Source: a virus
Reading direction: 5' to 3' (one strand)
Length of the DNA stretch: 42,414 nucleotides
Virus record (IMG/VR): IMGVR_UViG_3300020202_000136
Coordinates: 1 to 42,414 of that record
Under the pieces are notes generated by a model, which saw only the letters and a program-made list of their open reading frames with translations, had not been told where the DNA came from and made no database searches. The position numbers and the translations under genes were made by a program. Of this stretch, positions 28,412-36,306 are shown piece by piece; position 1 is the first letter of the stretch; each line of letters starts with the position of its first letter.

Positions 28412-30058
28412 TCAGCTAGGAAGAGGGTTTCTTGCTTCTTCGTCTGGGGTGATTCTTGCCTCTCCGTAGAGTAGGCCGAAGGTTTGCGAGGTATGTAATC
28501 TGCCCCGTAACATCAGGTAGCATTGATTCGCTATGGCCGCGGCAATCACGAGGTCATCATGCTTACCGGGCTCTGCTTCAAGTTTGCCATCTGTATTGGT
28601 GAAAATCAAGGCCTCTGTTAAAAATTCTTCGTCAAAACAGGACCATTCGGGTTGAAACGTGTTTTCGTCCTCTTCGGTATTGCCTTCCAAAGCCATTTTT
28701 AAGGCGTCACACATGATCGCCTTTGACGCTTGGGTCGTTTCCCATCCCCATTTACGGATTCTTCGCTGATTCGACTTTTCTAATACTTTCCGCGTTTCGG
28801 TCTTCGTCTCGTAAAGGTTCGGATACTTATGGACTTGCAGAAGCAATTCCAACACGGCCAGCCCGTGATTGTTACGCTCGATCGCCAGTAGGGCCTTATT
28901 AAAATAGCGGCCCCATCGGTCACACACGCGGGCGAATTCGTCGACGGCCACATGGGCTTTATACCGGAAAACGATCCGACGGCAATTCACGCATAGAAAC
29001 ATGAGCGCGGAGTAATCGCCGTCGATTCCTTCCGCGACGTCCCCCCCGGCACAAAAGCGGTGCCCTTTATGCCGGTCGATGTCTTCCCACAAGATGTATG
29101 CGTCCGTAGCGGTCGCGGGCGGGTTCTTATAGTTGTGATCGCGGGCTTCTTCGAGCAGGACGGAGAGTTTCTTCCCGTCGAAAAACGGGTTCCCGCTGGC
29201 GAGAAACGCCTCGCGGTCGTTTTCCGGGTATTCCTGCGGAAAATCGGCTTTCAGTTTAACCTTTGTGAGACGACGCCAGAGAATCTGTTCATCGGTCATC
29301 GTCACGCCATATTCCCGAAGCGCGGCCTCCGCGAGCCGTTGCTCCTCGGCGGTTCTCTGCAACGTCATCCCATTTAGCGGAATGGCGTAATCGTCCTGTA
29401 TGAACCAGGGATAAAAAGCCGCTTTAAACTCGGTCCTGCCGAGTTTGGCGTCCATGTAACTGGCATACCCGTGATTTCCGACCCCATTCGCCGTGGATTC
29501 TATGGTGACATTCGACCCGCGCGACACGGCGGCTAACGTGGCCGCGACGTCTTTCTCGTCGCAGTAGCAATATTCCGACACTAAAAGATTGTGCAATGTC
29601 GCCGAGCGGATGGACAGCGACGCAAAAATCCGGCTCCCGTTTGGGAAAACCAATTCCGTCAGGTTGTCTTTGATCAGCGGCGGGCGATATTGGTCGGGCA
29701 TGTTTTCATACGCGACGCGGATAATAGACATGAGGTGCCCGAGCGATTCCCATTTGTGAGCCAGGACCCCGGTCACGGTGTTTTCGTGAAAGAGGCTTTC
29801 GTCGAGATAATAGATCAGCCAGAACGTGGAGACCCCGCCTTGACGGTATTTCAAGATCCATTCGCGGATCGGACGCTTCTTCCCAATGCCGTCGACAATG
29901 CGCCGCTGAATCGCATTCATCTTCAGCGGTGCCATTCGTTTCGTTTCTTTATGGACGACTTTGTAAAGATTTTCGATGCGCCAGAGTTTATTGCCGAGCG
30001 TCCGCGCCGTCCGGAGAGGGATGTTAGGTAGCTTGAGAGGTGTTGGTTCCTGATTCAA
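28412..30058 (-). CDS. terL: Terminase large subunit
   Basis: A 548-residue protein. The ATPase has a deviant Walker A (KYRQGGVSTFW, about residues 69-79) and a Walker B (LLVSEYCYCDEKD, about residues 158-170). The nuclease has GGDVAEGIDGDYSALMFL near 345 and a final DDLVIAAAIANQCYL near 510, supplying the acidic metal-binding residues of an RNase H-like fold. It cuts and pumps DNA through the portal. Its start overlaps the small-subunit gene by 35 bases, in the usual order. Its 3' end overlaps the extended portal frame. Confidence 0.92.
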   Translation of the reverse strand: MNQEPTPLKLPNIPLRTARTLGNKLWRIENLYKVVHKETKRMAPLKMNAIQRRIVDGIGKKRPIREWILKYRQGGVSTFWLIYYLDESLFHENTVTGVLAHKWESLGHLMSIIRVAYENMPDQYRPPLIKDNLTELVFPNGSRIFASLSIRSATLHNLLVSEYCYCDEKDVAATLAAVSRGSNVTIESTANGVGNHGYASYMDAKLGRTEFKAAFYPWFIQDDYAIPLNGMTLQRTAEEQRLAEAALREYGVTMTDEQILWRRLTKVKLKADFPQEYPENDREAFLASGNPFFDGKKLSVLLEEARDHNYKNPPATATDAYILWEDIDRHKGHRFCAGGDVAEGIDGDYSALMFLCVNCRRIVFRYKAHVAVDEFARVCDRWGRYFNKALLAIERNNHGLAVLELLLQVHKYPNLYETKTETRKVLEKSNQRRIRKWGWETTQASKAIMCDALKMALEGNTEEDENTFQPEWSCFDEEFLTEALIFTNTDGKLEAEPGKHDDLVIAAAIANQCYLMLRGRLHTSQTFGLLYGEARITPDEEARNPLPS

Positions 30059-30455
30059 TTTGGCTGTCCACGACGTGCGAGTTACCGCGTTCCTGTTCTT
30101 CGATTAAGCGCACCAGCATCAGTAACGCTTGATACTGCGACTGGCCGTTGACGTTTTCTTCCGGCATGGCGGCCCGGCCCCATCCACGTTCTGCTAACCA
30201 CATCGCCGCCTCCATCCGGTATTTCAACGCAAATTTGCGTTGTGGCGTCAGTTTCCCCGAAAAGACGTCGTACATGAATTTGACGATCTCCGCGCCATCC
30301 TTGGTTTTCTCGCGGATCAGGGCGTTGAGGCCTTTAGGTCGGCCGCCAGGGTTTCCCGAGGCTCCTTTCGGGAACCAATGGGCCTCTTGGCGAAGTTGCG
30401 CTTCCGTTTTAACCGGCGGCGGCGATTTCGGGTGTTCCGGAAGCGGATTGTCCAT
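30024..30455 (-). CDS. Terminase small subunit-like (DUF5681-type)
   Basis: The start at the ATG at 30453-30455 (MDNPLPEHPKSPPPVK) gives 143 residues; an ATG at 30479 is also possible and neither has a clear ribosome-binding site. FPKGASGNPGGRPKGLNALIREKTKDGA is the DUF5681 signature common in genes just before terL, and the helical middle (KFMYDVFSGKLTPQRKFALKYRMEAAMWLAERGWG) fits a DNA-recognition subunit. It overlaps the methyltransferase end by 47 bases and terL by 35. Confidence 0.75.
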   Translation of the reverse strand: MDNPLPEHPKSPPPVKTEAQLRQEAHWFPKGASGNPGGRPKGLNALIREKTKDGAEIVKFMYDVFSGKLTPQRKFALKYRMEAAMWLAERGWGRAAMPEENVNGQSQYQALLMLVRLIEEQERGNSHVVDSQIESGTNTSQAT

Positions 30456-31770
30456 TAGAGGGTTTGAAAAGAGGATCATTCGGCACGAGTTGTATGCGCC
30501 CTTCGCTTTTGGCTTGGAGGAATAAGTTCTCCTTTAACTGAGCGGTCGCCCGTTCATCCCACGCGGGCATATCGGTGGCGATCGCGCAAAGGTAGCGAAT
30601 GCAATCGCTCCAGAGCATGGGGTTCATCAGATAGGCCTGTTCATACGCCAGCATGGCTTTTTTGGGATCGCCTAAGAGTTTCTGGCAATGCCCGATTTTG
30701 ACGAGAATATCCTCGTTCGGGCGGTTCTCGTGCACCCATTCAAAATGCGTTAAGGCGTCGCGGTATTCGCCCCGCTGGTAGAGCCATTCGGCATAGGCCG
30801 CGCGGGTCCGCGCGTTATTCCCCAGAAGTTTTAAGGCCTCGGGCCAGAGGTCCGCTTGCTTGTCCGGCGATTTGCCGTTTACGCCCATAATTAGGTTAAT
30901 CCACGCCTCCGGAAATGCCGCCCAGGCATTGATCGCTTCCCGAAATTTTCCTTGCCGGTACAGATCAATGGCCGCCTTGATCGCTTTGATTTTCGTCGCT
31001 TGCTCTTCGTATGGTTCGGGCGGGTAAGGTAGCAGCGGTTCCTCGGGTCGTCGCTTCCGGAGGAAGTAGGTTTGACCGTATTGCGTGAAATTCTCTTTCT
31101 CGATCACTAGCCCTACTTTTTGAAGCAGTTTTTTAAGGGACACATCCGTAAAAACGTTGATATGGTCTTTATGAAAATGATGCTCAAAACTGATAATCGG
31201 GCCGCCGCTCGATTCCTCGGCCCAGACGAGCCAGCGGGGGGTCGATACCAGCATGCGCCCATCGTCTTTCAGAAGCGAGACATAATGAGCCAGTTTTTTA
31301 TCCGGTTCAATCATGTGCTCGAGGACATGGTAAATCGTAATCAAGTCGTAGCGGTGTTTTGTTTCGAGTTCTTCAGTGACCGGCACGCCGTAATAATGTT
31401 CCGCGAAGCGCCGATAGGTGACGGTGAATTCGCAGGCAGTCGCCCGCTGGCCGATCGAACGTAACCAGCCCGGGATGTACCCAATCGCACATCCCACATC
31501 GCCGCAGATAAGGCCTTTGCGGTCGCCAATCCAGGGTGCTAGCCATCGTTTCACATAGTGGAGTTTGTGCATGGACGTTACGACGTTCAAGTGGTTCGGC
31601 TTGGGCCGGTATTCAAAGCGGTAGTAATTCCGCATTTTCTCTTCGGCTTGCGGATCGACGCGGTAACAGATGTTCCCGCACGTTTTGCAGACCATCAATT
31701 CGTTTCCATCTTGTCGCAGGTCTTTTAGAGAGTAAAAGTTCTCGTCGGTTTCACAGACGTAGCAGATCAT
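30409..31770 (-). CDS. Class I methyltransferase with N-terminal zinc knuckle and C-terminal TPRs
   Basis: A 453-residue protein. It begins with CYVCETDE and VCKTCGNICY, a four-cysteine zinc site as in sugar C-methyltransferases. Then the SAM-binding core follows (LICGDVGCAIGYIPGWLRSIG, about residues 87-107; DLITIYHVLEHMIEPDKKLAHY; GRMLVSTPRW). The last 170 residues contain TPR-like helical pairs (YRQGKFREAINAWAAFPEAW, QRGEYRDALTHFEWVHENRPN, LGDPKKAMLAYEQAYLMNP). The domain mix is typical of enzymes acting on glycans or glycoproteins. An AAGGAG site precedes the ATG, which follows the previous TAA directly. A role in modifying a sugar added to the virion is inferred from its neighbours. Confidence 0.78.
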   Translation of the reverse strand: MICYVCETDENFYSLKDLRQDGNELMVCKTCGNICYRVDPQAEEKMRNYYRFEYRPKPNHLNVVTSMHKLHYVKRWLAPWIGDRKGLICGDVGCAIGYIPGWLRSIGQRATACEFTVTYRRFAEHYYGVPVTEELETKHRYDLITIYHVLEHMIEPDKKLAHYVSLLKDDGRMLVSTPRWLVWAEESSGGPIISFEHHFHKDHINVFTDVSLKKLLQKVGLVIEKENFTQYGQTYFLRKRRPEEPLLPYPPEPYEEQATKIKAIKAAIDLYRQGKFREAINAWAAFPEAWINLIMGVNGKSPDKQADLWPEALKLLGNNARTRAAYAEWLYQRGEYRDALTHFEWVHENRPNEDILVKIGHCQKLLGDPKKAMLAYEQAYLMNPMLWSDCIRYLCAIATDMPAWDERATAQLKENLFLQAKSEGRIQLVPNDPLFKPSNGQSASGTPEIAAAG

Positions 31771-32169
31771 TTAGCGCATCTCCTTATTGGCGTGGTTTGT
31801 GCTCAGCTGGGCGATGTGATTCACGTAGGCGACCAGCAAGTTGACATATTTCGCCGTCACCGGTTCGCCGAGGTGGAGCGGTCGAAGTGTCGAGGACGGC
31901 TCGAGCGTCTCTGAAATCCAGGGATCTTTCCATGCTTCCAGGCCATGGTTGCGGGCTTCCTCTGCCGATCGGAGCACGGCCCCGCACCAGCATTTCGCGG
32001 TTTCTCCGTCCCACAATGCCACGCCTTTTTTATCCATCGCGCGGACAAAATCGATTAGCCGTTGCGCCCGCCCTTTGAATTCGTCGGTGTAATTCCCGCT
32101 GGCCGAGAGTTCCGCGGCGGACTCTTTAATCAGTCCGGCGAACGTATCGAGATTGATTTTGTTAAGCAC
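31771..32169 (-). CDS. Unknown late protein (132 aa)
   Basis: The GTG at 32167-32169 (MLNKINLDTFAGLIKESAAELS) overlaps the previous TAA by 8 bases and has GGAAA upstream; an ATG at 32196 is the alternative. The protein is helical, with FVRAMDKKGVALWDGETAKCWCGAVLRS in the middle containing CWC but no second pair. It ends VAYVNHIAQLSTNHANKEMR. No family is recognised. Confidence 0.55.
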   Translation of the reverse strand: MLNKINLDTFAGLIKESAAELSASGNYTDEFKGRAQRLIDFVRAMDKKGVALWDGETAKCWCGAVLRSAEEARNHGLEAWKDPWISETLEPSSTLRPLHLGEPVTAKYVNLLVAYVNHIAQLSTNHANKEMR

Positions 32170-32410
32170 GGTATTTTTTCCACATTCGAATGCCATGAAG
32201 GATGCCCTGTTTAATCCGGTCGATATGCTCTTTTTCGTGCAGGGCCGGAATGAGGCCGACACCGGGAATGTTGAGCGGCTGATACTGCAAGCGACTCTGT
32301 ATCCGGAACGTTTCGCCTTCGTAAAGGCAACTAACTTCGACTATGGCGTCGCCGTAGCGGTCATAGACAACGGTTTCCTGCCATGGGAGCGATTCAGCCG
32401 TTAAGGTCAT
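32162..32410 (-). CDS. Small beta-rich late protein (82 aa)
   Basis: The ATG at 32408-32410 (MTLTAESLPWQETVVYDRYG) overlaps the previous TGA as ATGA, which decides between this and an earlier in-frame start at 32518. The sequence has beta-rich VEVSCLYEGETFRIQSRLQY and a helical end (IDRIKQGILHGIRMWKKYR). Its function is unknown; it lies in the modification/head region. Confidence 0.6.
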   Translation of the reverse strand: MTLTAESLPWQETVVYDRYGDAIVEVSCLYEGETFRIQSRLQYQPLNIPGVGLIPALHEKEHIDRIKQGILHGIRMWKKYRA

Positions 32411-32616
32411 TCGTGAATGGACGTCTTCGCATTGGACAGAACCCAGATAAACAGCACCTTGGCCGCCGATTCCCATTCGCTCGAGAAGACGCCTGATTTC
32501 GTGGAGGCCGAGACGCATCGACGGGTCAGCTTGTCAAACATTTCCGCTTTCTTATCGGTAAGCCAGGGGATCGTCGGCAACGGGTCGTTGTAGTCCCATT
32601 TCGCGCGTCTAGGCAT
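32407..32616 (-). CDS. Small unknown late protein (69 aa)
   Basis: It starts at the ATG at 32614-32616 (MPRRAKWDYNDPLPTIPWLTDKKAEMFDKL), overlapping the DAHP-synthase-like TAG by 8 bases. A longer in-frame extension exists within that gene but is cysteine/arginine-rich. The protein is basic at the start and has a hydrophobic segment (AAKVLFIWVL). No family is recognised. Confidence 0.6.
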   Translation of the reverse strand: MPRRAKWDYNDPLPTIPWLTDKKAEMFDKLTRRCVSASTKSGVFSSEWESAAKVLFIWVLSNAKTSIHE

Positions 32617-33451
32617 GCAGGAGCCCCCACAGTCGCCGCGTTTTTTCCACCAGCCGCGGGAGATCGGCGAGCGGAAACGCCTGGTCCGCATCGGACAAGG
32701 ATTGATGCGGTGCCGGGTGTGTTTCGATGATATAGCCGTCGGCTCCCGCCGACAGGCCCGCTAAGGTCATCGGTTCGACGAGATCCCGCCGCCCGGTCCC
32801 ATGGCTGGCGTCGACCAATACCGGAATACCGGTCATTTGTTTAATGGCGGCGATGGTCGATACCGAGAGATCCCACCGCACATGGTTCATGTGTGTGGAG
32901 CTTCCCCGTTCGACGAGAATCGGTTTGCACCGGCCCCGACAGAGGTATTCTGCCGCGCCGAGAAACTCGTCGAGCGTAGATCCCATATGACGCTTGAGCG
33001 TCACGGGTTTTTCGAGGTGCCTTAACTCGGCGAGGAGCGCATAATCTTGCATATGTCGGGCGCCCACTTGAAAAGCGTCCGCATATCGATCGATATATTC
33101 GACATCCCGCACGTCCAGCACTTCCACCACAATGCGGAGGCCATGACTCCGCGCGATTTCCGCCCACCGCTCGAGCAAATGCTTTTGCAACCCGAACACA
33201 TGAGGGGGGTACGTTCCGGCACGAAAGACACCTCCACGCATCCATTGAATAGCAAGCGTTTTGAGTGTCTTCGCGACTTCTTCGATTTGCTCGGGCGATT
33301 CGATAGAACAAGGACCGGCAATGATAAGGGGAACACGAGCGTCCTCCTGTTTAACACCCAGCACGGTAGGGTAGTTTGGTTGCGGACCCCAGACACGCCG
33401 CGCCGTGAAAGGCGGCGAAACATGAATATTCCATCCCGTGGGATTGTCCAT
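32609..33451 (-). CDS. DAHP synthase-like (type I-beta) enzyme, divergent
   Basis: A 280-residue protein starting at the ATG at 33449-33451, sharing a base with the previous TAA. It matches the class I-beta 3-deoxy-heptulosonate-7-phosphate synthase family: IIAGPCSIES (metal cysteine), LKRHMGSTLDEFLGAAEYL (lysine), ILVERGSSTHMN, PVLVDASHGTGRRD (metal histidine) and IIETHPAPHQSLSDADQAF (metal glutamate and aspartate). The usual substrate loop GGAFKPRTSP is instead GGVFRAGTYPP, losing the lysine and arginine that bind phosphate, so the acceptor sugar or the reaction may differ. DAHP and KDO-8-P synthases share this fold; both condense PEP with an aldose phosphate. It lies near a CMP-sugar synthetase-like gene. 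Confidence 0.8.
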   Translation of the reverse strand: MDNPTGWNIHVSPPFTARRVWGPQPNYPTVLGVKQEDARVPLIIAGPCSIESPEQIEEVAKTLKTLAIQWMRGGVFRAGTYPPHVFGLQKHLLERWAEIARSHGLRIVVEVLDVRDVEYIDRYADAFQVGARHMQDYALLAELRHLEKPVTLKRHMGSTLDEFLGAAEYLCRGRCKPILVERGSSTHMNHVRWDLSVSTIAAIKQMTGIPVLVDASHGTGRRDLVEPMTLAGLSAGADGYIIETHPAPHQSLSDADQAFPLADLPRLVEKTRRLWGLLHA

Positions 33452-33780
33452 TAGTAGGCCGTATCCGCGTAGAATCGAGACCACTGCTCTTGAATCAATA
33501 CTTTCTGGCCGACAGGGCTAAGAAACGGATTGTCTTTGCGGATCTTCTCTTTTTGATAGCGCACAAATTCCTTATGGAGAGTACGCTCCAATCGACGGGC
33601 TAACACGACGCCTTCCAGTTGCGAATTGAGATCGTAAGGAAACGCGCGGGCATACGCGGCGGTCGCCTGCTGAATTTCGCGTAGCCAGGTCCGGAGTGCT
33701 TGGATGGATTGGCCGCGCACGGCCCGATAAATTTTCCAGCGCGGGGTTTTTACTAAAGCCAGGAATTCCGCATGCGTCAT
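33451..33780 (-). CDS. Unknown helical protein after the endolysin (109 aa)
   Basis: The ATG at 33778-33780 (MTHAEFLALVKTPRWKIYR) overlaps the endolysin TGA as ATGA. It is strongly helical and basic (IQALRTWLREIQQATAAYARAF, LERTLHKEFVRYQKEKIRKD). It could be a lysis regulator or structural protein; nothing diagnostic is seen. Confidence 0.6.
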   Translation of the reverse strand: MTHAEFLALVKTPRWKIYRAVRGQSIQALRTWLREIQQATAAYARAFPYDLNSQLEGVVLARRLERTLHKEFVRYQKEKIRKDNPFLSPVGQKVLIQEQWSRFYADTAY

Positions 33781-34100
33781 TTCGAGAGGCCCTCCCATTG
33801 CACCTGCGGTAAATGTGACGCGATATCCAGATGAATATGGCGATCATAAAATCCCACCCGGACAAATCCGGCGCGGCCCGCCCCGTAGGCGATCCGTTGC
33901 GCGAGAATAATGTCCCCCTTGTGCCCGACGTCGATCGCCTCGCCGCTATAATGTGCGGACGCTTTCACGTGTTCGCCCTTGGTCGTGCTAGTCAGTCGCC
34001 ACGGCACGCCGGACAACCGCCGTCCAATATCGGCCCGGTCCACGAGCGATTTTTTGAGGCCCTTCACTTCCTCGTCGGTAAAGTACAGCCATTGGCCCAT
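33777..34100 (-). CDS. Peptidase M15-like endolysin
   Basis: A 107-residue protein. STTKGEHVKASAHYSGEAIDVG carries the SxHxxGxAxD zinc motif, and FYDRHIHLDI carries the HxHxD metal-binding end, as in peptidase M15 endolysins that cleave peptide bonds in peptidoglycan. It is short, consisting of a bare catalytic domain with no wall-binding part, as is usual in phages of Gram-negative hosts. GAGGGGGA precedes the ATG at 34100, which shares a base with the upstream TAA. No signal peptide is seen, so it needs a holin. It lies far from the holin candidate at 10036. Confidence 0.75.
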   Translation of the reverse strand: MGQWLYFTDEEVKGLKKSLVDRADIGRRLSGVPWRLTSTTKGEHVKASAHYSGEAIDVGHKGDIILAQRIAYGAGRAGFVRVGFYDRHIHLDIASHLPQVQWEGLSK

Positions 34101-35440
34101 TAATCCCCCTCGATAATACGCCGCCGGATCGCTTCGCGTTCAGCGAGGTGATTCAGGCTCATCGATCCGTGATGGCGGCGATAGAAAAAGGCCGGATGTT
34201 CCCAGTACCCGATTTTGAAGCGGCCTTGTAGGCGTTTGTAGAGTTCCAAGCTGTCGTAATGGCGTAACCCATCGCGGAACCGGATGTCGTTCAGCACCGA
34301 CCGCTTAAAGAGGGTTCCCCCGGCATGGTGATGGACGCTTCCCGCGGTGACGGTCCAATTGCCTGCCGTCATCGTGAAATCGCCAGATTCGTCTGTTTCG
34401 ACGTAGCCGGGATACACCGCGTCGAATCCGTGTTGCTCGGCATAATCGATCATGCGCTCCACGGCTCCATGTAAGAGCTTGTCGTCAGCATCGAGGCGCA
34501 TCACGTATTTTCCGCAAGCTGCGGAGATGGCGACGTTCGAGCTTGCGGCTAACCCGATATTTCGCTCGTTAATAATGACCTTCAGGCGCGGGTCCGTGGC
34601 GAATTTGGCGATTTCGAGAAGCGTGTTATCTGTCGATCCATCGTCGACGACGATATACTCAAAAAACCCTGCGCCATTGTGCAGAACAGTCTGCATAGCT
34701 TCGGAGACAAATGGCTCCGCGTTATAGGCGCAGGTGTATAGGGAGACAGTCGGTAAATGGTTGATGGCTAAGAGCCAGGGACGTTGATCAATGAACCGAC
34801 AAATATCGTCGCACGAGGCGAGAGCGCCCAGCTTTCGAAGGACAACCTCCAAAAACTGGGCGTCAGCAGGGTAGTCTAAGGTCATCCGGTAGGTGCGGCA
34901 TATGGCAGGGCGCGGGCGGTATACAAACTCTTTGGCGGGATTCACGCCTCGAACAAAATAGCTGATAAATTCGGTCGGCTCTTTGTGGTTATTGGCGGCG
35001 CTCAGTAAGGTAGCCAGATCAATCACTTCGACCCCGGCCCCCTCGACAATGTCAGGAGCCCAGACATAGGAGGCATCTTTTTCGTGCGCCATGGCGATCA
35101 TTTCGACCATTGATTGCGCGTCAATGATCGCGTCGTCGTGCGTGATGCGGACGATATAGGTCGGCGGTTGTCGGAGTTTCATCACGGCGGCGGCCATGCG
35201 GTGCAGAGGTGAATCGGCGACGCCTTGAAAAATGGTGACTTCCGGATACCGCGCTTCATAAGGTAGATAGCCGTCTGCTTCGCCTTGCGGCACCGCGACG
35301 ATAATCGGGATCCCATGCCCGGAGACCCGTTTGAGGATATGCTCGAGGACCGAGAGCCCCGCGATCCGCTTAAACACTTTTCCCGGCAGACGCTTGGACT
35401 GCGGACGGGAACAAATGACGATAACCGCGTCTGATCTCAT
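34100..35440 (-). CDS. Bifunctional SpsF-like cytidylyltransferase / GT2 glycosyltransferase
   Basis: A 446-residue protein. Residues 1-225 are a nucleotide-sugar synthetase of the SpsF/KdsB clan (ICSRPQSKRLPGKVFKRIAGLSVLEHIL with the S-R-L-P-G-K motif, IVRITHDDAIID, YRMTLDYPADAQFLE). Residues 230-446 are a GT-A family 2 glycosyltransferase (VSLYTCAYNAEPFVSEAM, EYIVVDDGSTDNTLLE, YVMRLDADD as the DxD metal motif). The pair would activate a sugar acid with CMP and transfer it, or combine two related steps. The ATG at 35440 overlaps the TGA of the preceding gene. Its presence inside the late operon, with a PEP-condensing enzyme and methyltransferase nearby, suggests an envelope- or virion-modification pathway. 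Confidence 0.82.
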   Translation of the reverse strand: MRSDAVIVICSRPQSKRLPGKVFKRIAGLSVLEHILKRVSGHGIPIIVAVPQGEADGYLPYEARYPEVTIFQGVADSPLHRMAAAVMKLRQPPTYIVRITHDDAIIDAQSMVEMIAMAHEKDASYVWAPDIVEGAGVEVIDLATLLSAANNHKEPTEFISYFVRGVNPAKEFVYRPRPAICRTYRMTLDYPADAQFLEVVLRKLGALASCDDICRFIDQRPWLLAINHLPTVSLYTCAYNAEPFVSEAMQTVLHNGAGFFEYIVVDDGSTDNTLLEIAKFATDPRLKVIINERNIGLAASSNVAISAACGKYVMRLDADDKLLHGAVERMIDYAEQHGFDAVYPGYVETDESGDFTMTAGNWTVTAGSVHHHAGGTLFKRSVLNDIRFRDGLRHYDSLELYKRLQGRFKIGYWEHPAFFYRRHHGSMSLNHLAEREAIRRRIIEGD

Positions 35441-35658
35441 CGACTCCGATGATGTTCACATTGCGCGTGCGGGCAGTTGAACGGGTCAGTCTTTCGCACC
35501 GATTCCATCAGGTAGACGAAATTCGCCAAAAGGCCGAGAATCACGCCGATTAAAAGAATTCGATTCCAGAGAAAATCACGATCGTGCTTGATGTCCGTTT
35601 TCTGTAACGCCGTAATCTCCTCCTGTTGTTTGGCGTCTACTTTATCCATTCCTTCCAT
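35437..35658 (-). CDS. Small membrane protein with C-terminal CxxxxC-H tail (73 aa)
   Basis: The start ATG at 35658 has GGAGGA upstream. An N-terminal helix with charged heptads (DAKQQEEITALQKTDIKHDRD) precedes one span (ILLIGVILGLLANFVYLM), then CPHAQCEHH. It may be a membrane-anchored spanin- or holin-accessory-like protein. The function is unknown. Confidence 0.6.
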   Translation of the reverse strand: MEGMDKVDAKQQEEITALQKTDIKHDRDFLWNRILLIGVILGLLANFVYLMESVRKTDPFNCPHAQCEHHRSR

Positions 35659-35842
35659 TGGTTCCTCCTGGTGGTGTGTTTCGGCCTAGTCGGTCCCCGC
35701 GGATCAAATTCATGAGTGTGCGAAAATCTTCGGCGGGTTCGCGGTGCCCGAATTCTTTGACGAAATAGGCTTTGCCGATCACGTCGATGTAGACAACGTG
35801 ATAGCGGTTTGACGTGATCACCCGGATCGTGTAATGGTCCAT
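35642..35842 (-). CDS. Small alpha/beta protein (66 aa)
   Basis: The ATG at 35840-35842 (MDHYTIRVITSNRYHVVYIDV) shares a base with the upstream TAA. The sequence (IGKAYFVKEFGHREPAEDFRTLMNLIRGDRLG) looks like a compact fold with two strands and a helix. The long N-terminal extension of this frame is proline/serine-rich and not coding. No function is known. Confidence 0.6.
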   Translation of the reverse strand: MDHYTIRVITSNRYHVVYIDVIGKAYFVKEFGHREPAEDFRTLMNLIRGDRLGRNTPPGGTNGRNG

Positions 35843-36009
35843 TAGGGCGCGTCCTTGTAGTCCATAATTTGGCGGCGCGCCACCTCGAGCATAAAGAGGG
35901 CATGCGGGGGGCTTCGAAGTGGGCCGCTTACCTCGACGGCTCCCGTCTTGGTATTCCAGGTGATGGTGAGGGTTAGCATCTCGGGGATATCGATAGCCGG
36001 AGAGGTCAT
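35842..36009 (-). CDS. Small coupled protein (55 aa)
   Basis: A 55-codon frame from the ATG at 36007-36009 (MTSPAIDIPEMLTLTITWNTK) to TAA 35842-35844. The start overlaps the TGA of the membrane peptide (ATGA) and the stop overlaps the next ATG (TAATG). The ending HALFMLEVARRQIMDYKDAP is helical. No family is recognised; the junctions at both ends are the evidence. Confidence 0.62.
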   Translation of the reverse strand: MTSPAIDIPEMLTLTITWNTKTGAVEVSGPLRSPPHALFMLEVARRQIMDYKDAP

Positions 36010-36125
36010 TGAAGATCCCCCAAGACGGAGACGACAATATAGAACTGGAGAGTAAACCCGAAAATGATAATGGCGAGGAGGGCGGCGCGGACGATGCGCG
36101 GACCACGACGAAAATAATTTTTCAC
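36006..36125 (-). CDS. Tiny single-span membrane peptide (39 aa)
   Basis: A GTG start at 36123-36125 gives MKNYFRRGPRIVRAALLAIIIFGFTLQFY..., a positively charged tail followed by one span. Its TGA overlaps the next ATG as ATGA. It may be a small holin-type or regulatory membrane peptide, but no test is possible from sequence. Confidence 0.5.
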   Translation of the reverse strand: MKNYFRRGPRIVRAALLAIIIFGFTLQFYIVVSVLGDLQ

Positions 36126-36132
36126 TTAGTTT

Positions 36133-36306
36133 TTAGGCGCTTGGGGGTTCCTCCAGACGGTCGGCCCTGCTCAGTTCCAGCATATGGCAGAGATCGAGCG
36201 CAATCTCCAGATCGGAGATTTCCATCCCCCTTATAAGACGGCCGCTCTCATCCCGACGTAGAATATTCCATCCGGCTTGGCCTTGCTTGACGGCGTAGGC
36301 GCTCAT
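36133..36306 (-). CDS. Small acidic protein (57 aa)
   Basis: A 57-codon gene from the ATG at 36304-36306 (MSAYAVKQGQAGWNILRRDES) to TAA 36133-36135. GGAG lies about 9 bases upstream of the start, and the start overlaps the preceding TGA as ATGA. Its centre (GMEISDLEIALDLCHMLELSRADRL) is an acidic helix. No family is recognised. Confidence 0.65.
   Translation of the reverse strand: MSAYAVKQGQAGWNILRRDESGRLIRGMEISDLEIALDLCHMLELSRADRLEEPPSA

Noticed and set aside
36009-36236. Plus-strand acidic 75-codon frame in the late operon
   Set aside because: It lies antisense to three coupled minus-strand genes with exact junctions.
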